A stretch of 64,000 nucleotides of DNA from Gnetum montanum. Taxonomy: Eukaryota > Streptophyta > Gnetopsida > Gnetales > Gnetaceae. Positions 55,000 through 64,000 of the stretch are shown one piece after another (position 1 is the stretch's first letter; each line of letters starts with the position of its first letter). The notes below the pieces were generated by a model that was not told the DNA's origin, ran no database searches, and saw only the letters and a program-made list of their open reading frames with translations. The position numbers and the translations under genes are program-made. The DNA lies in NCBI GenBank assembly GCA_015680685.1, contig MNCI01014870.1, positions 62,001 through 126,000 on the forward strand, read 5' to 3'.

Positions 55000-57900
55000 T
55001 TCCTATGGGGCAGGGGACAACATCATAGCATGGATGGAATTCTCATCTACTGGGATGTCCTCCATGATAGTTTGGTGGTCATTATCTACACTAGCACTTT
55101 GAAATGGATAGATCAGTTCATGAGTAGTTCATAGAGGCTCAACATTGTTTTCTTCTACTTTAGCACTTACTTAACCTAGGCTGATGCATCTATGAAGTAT
55201 TTTCCATCGGTTGCATTCTTGGTAGCTTTGACTTATTCCATACACCCTAAGAGATGAATTTCATGAGGAGGTGACTTGGGCTTTATTGGCTTAGCCTATA
55301 TAGGAGCCCTAGTGCTTGGTTACAAGTTGCTAGTGGTGGCCTCCTCAGTTGTTTTGGCCATGAAGACTATAGATAGAGGGAGTAGCTTCAGTGGACCAGG
55401 TGGTCTTTGCTCTTGATGTTGCCTAATCATCCTATCTACAAGATGCTCATTGGGCCTCCTAGGTTTCCACCTAGAGGATCTACTAATGTTTCCAATAGCA
55501 TTGACCCTTGGACAGGAAGTGACCAATGCATTCCCTTCTATCAAACTCTGGGTAGGTGAGGAGTTAGCATGTTGTGGCACCCTGATGACAAAGGATGGCT
55601 AAACTATTGTTATTGCAACATGTTGTTGGACCCTAACCATGAAGGAAGTTGTAGGTGCTTGGGATGATACTTTAACAACAAAAGGGGGCCTTAAACCCAT
55701 AGGGGTTGTAGAGGCCCTTGAACTACCAAAGGACACATGGACCAAAAATGGCCATTGCATTGGTTCTGAGTTGTCATCAATGCTAATAAAATTTCTGACA
55801 TAGCATGCATCATCTACATTCAGAGGGTTCTTATACACCCTCATAGATTCTTTTTCAAGCCTAACTATGTTAGTGGCATTAAGTACCAACTCTCCTTTGT
55901 CAATCATTCTTTGAAGGTTATCTTGCAAGGCTATGCAAAAATTAGTGTTGTGATTAGGCAACTAGTGATACTGGTAGAATCAATCTAGCCTAAAGTATTT
56001 TAGGATGGAAGGGCTCATTCAAGGCTCTCGATGTAGGATTCCTTACGAGCTCACAATATCTATCATGTCTTTTACGAGCATCTTTGAACATCTACTTATA
56101 CTGGATACGTCCATCCTTCAGTAGTTGGTCAACCAATTTTAAAGGTTTTAATGGTAGTGAAGTGTACTTGGAGTAATCCTTGCACTTGAAGTTAGGCCTT
56201 GGAATGGCTTACATTTTGGCCACCAATGACATGGGCTAGTTATTTGCTATAGTGATAGGGTTGGTGATTTTATTGTTGTTTAGGGCCTTGGGTAGCCTAG
56301 ACATTGGCCTCTGGTTGGCTATTTTTGCCTCTTTGGCCACAGTTGCCATGGTTGTAGTTTTCTTTCCCTTATCCTTGCCTTTTTTGGCATTCAAGTATTT
56401 ATAGGCCACGTAGGCCAAGTCCTTACTAGCTTTAGTTACATTATTGGATGTTCTTGGTCTAGGAAAAGGCTTGGCTTAGAGATTATGGGGCTAAATAGTA
56501 CAATTTTGACTTGATGAAGTCATTAGCTACATTCTTAAAGATGGCCAGGAGGTGCATCTTGGCTATTGGCTATTGAATTTCATTCCATGAGGCACTCCAG
56601 TGTTAGATGAATTTTTGTATAGGCTCTAGGTGGCCCTACTTGATTTGCATCAATTGGTCCAAGGTAGTTTCAAGCTTCAAGTTGTACTTGAAGTGCATCA
56701 CAAACTAGCTCAAAAGATCCTCCAAAGAGGAGATAGAGCATCTAGATAATTCATATTACTAGTCTAGCACCATGCTAGTAAGTAACATGTCAAACATTTG
56801 TATGATAGCATGTGGGCATGCTTGTAGTAGTAGGTACTTGCACTTGAATGTCACCATGCATGTGTTGGGGTACCCTTCATCATTGTACTTGGCAAATTGG
56901 GGCAATAGGATCCTAGTTGGAAAAGTAAGTGATGGAACAGTAGGACTTATTGAGTTATCCTAGTAGAAGTCCCCTACATGAACTATTTTAGAGGAGGTGA
57001 CCTATAGCCACTTCACCTCTTCTATCAAGGTTTGGATCAATTGGAATGCCTAATCTAAGTTTTGAAATGTTGCAATAGGTTGTGCTAGTGGTGTTACTTC
57101 CTATGCTAGTTGTGTGGCCCATGACCTAGTTGTAGGTTGTGGGACCACATGTGGTGCTTGTTGCATTGGATGTTTTATGGGCATAATGACTAGGGTGAGC
57201 CATGCATGTGTGGGTTGGACCACTACTAAGGATGTCAATGAAATAGGTAAGACGTAAGGTGTCTAACTCATTTGGAGCTGGGAGACATGCATTATGTGAA
57301 TGTAAGGCTAAGAAGGCATGATTGTTATTGGAAAAGATGATTAGATAGGTTGTGACAATACCACAAAGGGAAAGTTAATGGGAGGTACTACATCTTGACA
57401 TGTATGCTACATCTGGTGCATCGTTATCATAGGCATAGGCCTAGAAGGTAACATCAGAGCTATGACTATCTCAAGAAAGATAGGTGAATAGGACTATGAG
57501 AGGGCCAAACCAGGGGTCATCCACTAGAAGATAGTGTAGAAGGACTCTTCATGCTTGAAACAAGCTCCAAACTCATCCTCCTCCCCATGTAGGGGCTCCT
57601 CATAGTTTGTTCCTACTTCATGCTCATTAGCTCGAACAAACTAGGTAAGTATCCAATGGTAGGGTTCCGTGAGTGAGATGAAGTTGACTGAGGAGGGGAT
57701 ATACTTCCATCCATTTCAATGGATAAGTGAGTAGCCTTTTTTGACTTCCATATTCAAATAGTATACAAATAGGCCTACTTAGATATTTGCACAAATAAAG
57801 TTATATTTTTCATCATTTAGGGTAGTATACTCTGGGTCTTGGCCATGTAGCCTAAGAGATTGCCTTGGCTATGGCATAGCAGGATTGGTAGGATGGTCAA
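55000..57900 (-). pseudogene. Tat-like gag relic, element B
   Basis: The N-terminal part reads NFISLTEPYHWIL and NYEEPLHGEEDEFGACFKHE near 57590-57710, as in element A. The capsid domain lies near 56980-56500. A basic linker AYVAYKYLNAKKGKDKGKKT follows (56418-56236). Later pieces are LQRMIDKGELVLNATNIVRL (55900) and EHLVDRMIRQHQEQRP (55450). The order and text match 27540-30450. Frameshifts and stops throughout, though open segments of 60 to 120 codons survive. Confidence 0.8.
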
Positions 57901-58373
57901 TCCTAGTTTATTGTTCAATGGGAAAGATATTTAGTGTGCTTGGAATTAATGTTGAAGGTTGTTAGAACTCATGTATGTGAATTAACTTGCAAGATGGGAT
58001 TGTAGAGGTTGCTAGCTACAAAAAATAGCTAACTTTGCTGGTTCTAGAGGCTAACTTTGTTGGTTGCAAAAAATGGCTACCTTTAGAAACTACAAAAAAA
58101 ATGACTAACTTTGGAAACTATGCTCTCTACTCTAAGAGCTAACTATGCTATCTATGTGTGTTGCTATGTAGGGTTCCAAGGGAACTAACTGTTGGGTCTA
58201 ATCTACACTAATTGATTAGTAGACAATGCCTATGCTAGCCTAAGATCTAGCTACTACTGCACATGCAGCAAGTTCATAGGGTTGTCATAGTCTATGTTGG
58301 CCTAAAGTTAGCACTAGTTCTATAGAGAGCACATGAGATAATTACAATGAACACTGAAAAGGAATATGGTTCA
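57901..58373 (-). other. Leader of element B
   Basis: Non-coding. At 57980-58150 there are short tandem repeats of 40-50 bases (GGCTAACTTTGTTGG and AAAAAATGGCTACC units). Confidence 0.45.
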
Positions 58374-58392
58374 AGCCCTCCTTATAATGCTA
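58374..58392 (-). other. Candidate primer-binding site, element B
   Basis: Minus strand reads TAGCATTATAAGGAGGGCT, the counterpart of TGGTGCTAGAAGAAGGA at 27042. Both lie just inside the LTR end. Confidence 0.5.
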
Positions 58393-58393
58393 A

Positions 58394-60122
58394 AAAATTA
58401 TAGCAACTAGAAATATTGGTGGCTAGAATACCAAGAGGTCCATAGGTACACAATTTGACCTCGTGTCCATGTGAGGGCCTGCTAGAGATAGAGATGGGAT
58501 GCCCTAAATGATCTTGTCAATTGAACAAGGACTTACCACATGCAAACAAGATGTAGTGTAGTTAGCTACGATGTTAATGCAAAACAATGCTAAGTGTTCA
58601 TGTGGTGTCAATGGTGTCAATGGGGTTGAGCATAGTCAGGATTTTGGAAAAAAACAAGGATGCCAACATGCAAGGGACCACCTCCCAAGAATATTTTTAG
58701 ATGTAGCTATGCAATGAAATAGTAGAAAATGCAAAGAAAATGCTAAAAATGCAAGAAGAAAGAGAGAGAGAGAGAAATAGAACACCACCAGAAATGGGGT
58801 TTGGCGTAGTTAACTCCAAAGGGGGTGAGAAGGTATGTGGTGTACAACAAGCACAATGGATGGTGTAGTCACAACCTCGAGGATGTCTGGTCATGAAGAC
58901 TAACATTCTACCATGGTGTCTATGCCTACTAGGTTGGTAGCTACAATGTGTAGTGGGTTGTAGTGTCCTATGGTGGGGTTGTAGTCTCTACCTCTCTCTA
59001 GTTCACTAGTGTACTTTTGGTTTTTTTATCCACCAAAAATGCCAAAATACTCAAATTTTCCAGCTTGCCCAAATTTGCCAAGCCATAAAACATTGAGGGT
59101 GGGGGTATTTATAGGGTTAGGTTTAGCATGAAATGGGAAGTCACTACCACATGGTAGAGGGGATGGTTGGAGCTACACTGTCATCCAAATATGCTCTCCA
59201 TTGAGAATAGCAATGTTGTGCTCTATTGTATACTACAAGACTATGACTATGCTACCTATTTCATGTTTATGTGTTGAGAGGATCACATTGTACCTAAAAA
59301 ATGAAACTTTTGAGACTACACTTTCCATTGTCTTATGTGGGATCTAGTGTAGTTACAATTTTGGGGATAAAAGGGATACAAAAAAGATGCATTTTGCTAA
59401 TTACACTTGTTGGAGCTGAGTTGGAGCTAGGTTGAATGCTAGTGCTACATTTTGGAGGCCTTTGGAGACTATTCTAGCTAACTATGCTTTGGATTGGGGG
59501 AGAGCATAGTCCCACACTTAGAAACAAATTTTGCAAAAAATGGCTATGTGCTTACTATGCTCTCTATGGGAGGCTAACTACGCTCTCAAATGGGGATGAG
59601 CATAGTCCTAGTACTTGTCAGAAGTTACAAAAAGTAGCTTCTAGTTGACTACACTCTAAGCTGGTGGAGAGTGTAGTCTCAACACTTAGAAAAATTTATA
59701 AAAACTATGCCTTCATGCTGACTGTGCTTGACTACGCTCTAGAGTAGTGAAGAGTGTAGTCCTAGCACTTAGAAAATTTTGCAACAACTAGCTTAACACT
59801 TTGAAAAATTTGCAAAACTAGCCTTTAGGTTAACTATGCTCTAGAACAATGGAGAATGTAGTCCCAACATTTATGAAAAAAATGCACCATTGGCTTTGGA
59901 GCTAACTACACTAACTATGCTCTAGGGTAGTGGAAAGCCTAATCCTAACACCTAGAAAAAATATACAAAAACTATGCCTTTACACTGACTATGCTTGACT
60001 ACACTCTAGGATAGTGGAGAACATAGCCTCAACACTTAGAAAATTTTGAAAAAATGGCCTCATGCTAACAGTTAAAAAAATTTACAATCAAGATGCTATA
60101 GCCCAAATTTGGTGGTATTTTA
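58394..60122 (-). repeat. Tat-like element B, 5' LTR (minus strand, about 1.7 kb)
   Basis: Minus strand starts TAAAATACCACCAAATT (decayed TGAAACACCACC) at 60122 and ends CTATAATTTTT near 58394. TATA box (minus strand) at 59106-59113. U3 holds about seven tandem units with inverted repeats, e.g. 59728-59759 (arms GACTACGCTCT and AGAGTGTAGTC). Parallel to 22126-23952. It begins inside Athila-like LTR sequence. Confidence 0.8.
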
Positions 60123-60823
60123 ATTCCATAGTTGGTATCTTAGTGAAGCTCTTGTACTTTTTCTTCCTAAAATTTAGAGTAGTTTGTAAGTTCTTGTAGT
60201 AGGAGTGAAAAGTGTACGATTCTTTATTCAAGCACTAATGTACCTAAGAGCTTTGATGTGACTACTAATAAAGATGAATTTTCTTCATAAACCTTGCAGA
60301 ATTTGGAACTAGTTTAATGTTTACTTAATGCATTTATTATCCATGAACATTATTTTTAACATCTTTAATTAATTGATTCATAGTAATAACTAAATCACAT
60401 AAGTACAATCACTTTGAGCATATATTTAACACTTGGTAATCCTAGTAGTGCATAACGCTTGGTAACCTAGTAATGTTGCAATGTGTTCAAGATGTGTATG
60501 GAATGTGGAAATGAATGCTTATGTTAGGATTAGTTAAGCATTAGGTAGTTATTAGATTAATTAAGCATTTAATTACTTTATTCTTTTTTTTAGAAAACTT
60601 AAACAATAAAATATATAATGATAAAAAATCATATGCCTTAGTTACATTTAACAATATACTTGTACTTCACAAGTGGAACTAAGAAGATAATGATCACAAT
60701 TGTTAGATTCACTTCCTAGACCCAATGTGATTAGAGAGATAAAGTCTACAAAATTCAACCAAATTGCTTAGTGAATGCTAGTGACTCATATGGTTAAGCA
60801 TAGGGTATACTCACTACTCATCA
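60123..60823 (+). repeat. Athila-like element 2, 5' LTR (5' part interrupted)
   Basis: Shares the blocks TTCTTTATTCAAGCACTAATG, ACCTTGCAGAATTTGGAA, GGTAACCTAGTAATGTTGCA and the end TACTCACTACTCATCA with the other Athila-like LTRs. U3 with the TATA box is not visible, because the Tat-like element B starts at 60122. Confidence 0.75.
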
Positions 60824-60824
60824 T

Positions 60825-60842
60825 TGGCATCATTACTAAGGA
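60825..60842 (+). other. Primer-binding site, Athila-like element 2
   Basis: TGGCATCATTACTAAGGA, one base after the LTR. It differs from TGGCGCCGTTGCCGGGGA only by G-to-A and C-to-T changes. Confidence 0.8.
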
Positions 60843-60899
60843 CTTTAGTTAGCTACATGTGCTATCTACGACTTACTAAAATCATTCAATATCATTGTA

Positions 60900-63646
60900 A
60901 TGAACCTTAAAGTTGTAATCATTAGAAATAATAATCATATTAAAATGATGCTATTTTTCTTCAAAACTAAAATGGTTTCTTCTCACAAGGCTAATTCTCC
61001 ATTGCCATTCAAGCATACATCTAATCAACAAAGGCATAAAGGGAAAAATCACCCAATGTCCCAACAATACAGAGTGGCATATACTCATCCTAATGAGTAT
61101 GTACAAAACTTCACCTTCATCCTACATTAGGATGAATACCTATAGTGGAAGAACATGAAGGGAAACATTGTGTTGCCACCCAATCAATCAGTTCCTATGA
61201 TGCTACTCCAAACTCTCATGAGATTGGGCATCTAGGGGCTTAGTATTGAATATGTTGTGTAGGACCATGACTATCAGGAGTATCATTTCACTAAGGCATA
61301 ACACAAGAAATATCAATAAAAAAAACTCATTATGAAGCATTGAAAAGAAAATGATTCAATAACACCTTTTTCTTGCTAGGCCAAAAAGGAGAGGATTCCT
61401 TTTCTTTGGGTTCTCAATTCACTCACTCTCTTCTACTAGTCTTTGATCAGAAAAACCAAAACCAAAACTTATAGTTTACTATCAAAAATCCTAGTTTAGG
61501 GAAGAATTGGTCCAATGACCATGGGGGCTCCAAAGGTAGGTGTTAAGGCCAAAACCAAGACAAGCATCATGCAATGAAAAATATCATGATTGTGGCCATG
61601 ATTGATGAAGAGTGAATTGTAGGCACTGTGGTGGTGCTAGTCCTCTTGTCTCTTCATCTTTGACATTCTCATATTCTTCCTCCTCTAGCTCTAATCAAAT
61701 CCATAGAGGAAGTGACTATGATGGAAGTGACTAATGGGACAAAGATGATCGTAGGACCCACCAAACTAGTAGAGACCAGAGGCATGGGTAATCAAGGGAG
61801 GCCCACCACCACAAAAGAAGGGATAGTAGAGATCATAGGCATCATGGCCATCATAGATGTTATGACTATGATGAGCCTTTACTTGCAACTAGAAACATGC
61901 TAAACATTCCAGAGGCTATGAGAATTCCAACAAGACATGTAAAAGATAACAAAATTAAAAGGTTGGATATGAATAATATCCTCAAGCTTGAGGGAGGATA
62001 CAAATTAGATCCACAAAACCATCTTCATGCCTTTCATGATGCTTGTGTTTCGTAAAACATGGAGAATGAATGGCAAAAATTGAAGCTGTTCCCAAGGATG
62101 CTCATCAACGAAGCTGAAAGCTGGTACTAGTCCTTAAAACTAGAATTAAGTAGATGATGAAGTATGATGCTTAAGCCCTTTAATGACAAGTATTAGATGT
62201 ACTTCCAAGTGTTCAATCTTAAAAGAAAATCCAATGGTGAAGACAAGGAACACATGAATCCTTGGATGTAGCCATTGGAAACTATTACTCTCTATTGCAT
62301 AGGTGCTTAGGCCATACCTTTTCTCAAAGGAATCAACTCCACCATATCATAGATGGGCTCCAAATAAAATTAAGGAAAACTCTTGGAGTCTATGCCCAGG
62401 GGAGACATTCGAAAACATAAAGCCCATTAGATCCAAAGGCTTATTGAGAAGGTGGCCAAAGAAGAAGGTTAGTTGTAGAAAGAAAAAAGTGTAGAGGAGT
62501 ACAACTAGGATCCTTCCATCTAAAAAGAAAAGTGTGATTCTATGATAACAAGGAGGAGGTACTTCTTGATGAACTGGTGTAATGTAAAACCTTACCAATC
62601 CAAAAATCTATTTCTAACATATCATCCAAGGTAGACAAAATGTGGGATTCTTTGGACAAAAAATTCTAATCTAATTTTAAAATTGTTGAAGCATCCAAAG
62701 AGAAAAGTAGTGGTCATGATCGAAAAAGAACAAAAGAATCTAAACATGTCCACCAAAGGGGTAGGGGCAAAGCTACTACCATTGAGGAGGTTGTGAAGTC
62801 TAAAATAGATGATGATGGTGGGTGTGACATCTATGACTATGATAATTCTAAGGGATGATACCCAATTGTATCACACTTGAAGGAGTCTAAGTTGTATGCT
62901 CTAAATCCTAGATTAGCAAGAAGGTAAGCACCAAGGAGATTTCCTTATCCTAAAGGAAACTATAAATAGTTCCACCAAAAACAAGCCTATTATTGAAGTG
63001 GAGCTCCACCAAAGCCTCATGAGTAGTACTAACAATTGCAACACCCATTGTCATGGGGGATGCCACCACTAAGGTAGTAGTATCCTTACCGATAGCTAGA
63101 TTCCTATGGGTACTATGTTTAGGAATTAATTTTTTCACATGAATCTTCTAGTCATGCCTCTTTTTAGCACCACTACTACCCTCTTAAATATTATAGAGCT
63201 CAATCTCTAAGAGGGGAATCCATAATTCCATTCTACCCTCCTCATCCTTTTGCACCTATACCTCTTCCATCAACTAAACTACCACTAGCTCCATCCATGC
63301 AAGGTGAAATTCCTACCCAACCATAGCAAAGGAATGTTACAAGGGTTGTTAACTTATAGCTAGCTCCTTAGCAGAGTGGTTCAAAAAATAAATCCTAAAA
63401 AAGATCATTCTTCCAAACCATCTATCCTTCAAAACCCTCACATACATCTACAGTTGATGACCTTGCTTCTTCCTCATTCTTTGCCTCATCATTTGAGAAC
63501 CCTTCAAATCAAATACCTCCCAAAGTACATACCGTGATGTTGACCCATACAGTAATGGACTTGATTAAGGCTACTCACCTTCCTAGGAAACAATCTGATC
63601 CTAAAAGTCCCCTTATTTACCTCCAAATCATTGGGAATGACCCTTA
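60900..63646 (+). pseudogene. Athila-like gag-protease relic, element 2
   Basis: Begins YTHPNEYVQNFTFILH and KNMKGNIVLPPNQSVPMML (61080-61200), equal to element 1. Later MLNIPEAMRIPTRHVKDNKI and HLHAFHDACVS near 61895-62055, then KLKLFPRMLINEAESWY (62075). That last block is the SL..A..W core of the gag capsid, which in element 1 falls in or near the assembly gap. The Pro-rich linker and the lead to the protease (MLTHTVMDLIKATHLPRKQS) are near 63540-63600. It is cut at 63647, just before the active site, by a minus-strand Tat-like LTR. More decayed than element 1. Confidence 0.8.
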
Positions 63647-64000
63647 CTATAGCTTATAAAAACATCAATGGCTGGAACACTAAGAGGTTATTAGGTGCAT
63701 AGCCTAACCCTAAATCTATGCAAGGGCCATGCCAGAGAAAATGGAAATGAGGTGCCCTAAATGGTCTTGTTGATCAAACAAGGACTTACGTGATGTTAAA
63801 ATGATCATGTGTGAAAAGAGTTTATACTATGTTATGCATGGACATTGGGTCTGGCTTGGCTAGAGTGTAGCAGGATGTCCCAGCCTAAGAAGAATGATGC
63901 AAACATGCAAATATGTATGAAATAGTAAGAAAGTACAAGCATTAAACTAAATTCCAGAGAGAAATTCTTGAGAAATGTAATAGAGTTTGAGAATAGCAAT
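63647..64000 (-). repeat. Tat-like LTR, minus strand, partial (runs off the window)
   Basis: Starts CTATAGCTTATAAAAACATC and matches 22126 onward (GCTGGAACACTGAGAGG, GGTGCCCTAAATGGTCTTGT, ACAAGGACTTAC). It is the 3' end of an LTR in minus orientation, inserted in the Athila-like protease sequence. Confidence 0.75.

Overview
The window looks like plant nuclear DNA from a large, repeat-rich genome. It is AT-rich and CpG-poor, carries several lineages of plant LTR retrotransposons (Ty3/gypsy of Athila-like, Tat-like and Tekay/Del-like type, and Ty1/copia), and holds remnants of leucine-rich-repeat receptor-like protein (RLP) genes. A large-genome seed plant such as a gymnosperm would fit, but nothing here fixes the species. 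I find no intact host gene, no rRNA or tRNA gene and no CRISPR array. Almost every coding relic is broken by stops (mostly TAG) and frameshifts, as expected of old methylated, deaminated transposon copies.

Layout: 1-1422 end of an Athila-like element with its 3' LTR (+). 1430-4813 integrase tail and long LTR of a Tekay/Del-like chromovirus (+). 4825-6125 RLP pseudogene (-). 6130-8235 and 13110-15975 two copies of an unidentified gag-like relic (-). 10440-11810 gypsy integrase relic (-) next to Athila-like LTR pieces (11830-12912, -). 16000-18697 Ty1/copia gag-protease-integrase with PBS and one LTR (-). 18735-19990 a second, rearranged RLP pseudogene (-). 19995-21150 a stretch that keeps more CpG and may be low-copy. 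22012-22125 Athila-like LTR fragment. 22126-25355 3' end of a minus-strand Tat-like element.

25358-50050 is one long Tat-like element on the + strand ('element A'): 5' LTR, PBS, gag, protease, tandem array, an antisense multi-exon gene (31987-35592), spacer, tandem array, reverse transcriptase, [nested Athila-like element 38956-45917], RNase H and the integrase zinc domain, tandem array, 3' UTR, PPT and 3' LTR. 50050-60122 is a minus-strand partial copy of the same family ('element B') that keeps 5' LTR, PBS, gag, protease, tandem array and the same extra gene. 60123-63646 is a second Athila-like element (+), cut at 63647 by another minus-strand Tat-like LTR that runs off the window.

The most unusual system is in the Tat-like family. 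It carries a large gene on the opposite strand to gag-pol, apparently split by short GT-AG introns, one of which sits at the same place in both copies. Its LTR U3 holds a tandem set of near-perfect palindromes, and the same palindromes recur upstream of the antisense gene. Degenerate short tandem repeats sit at each boundary between coding modules.
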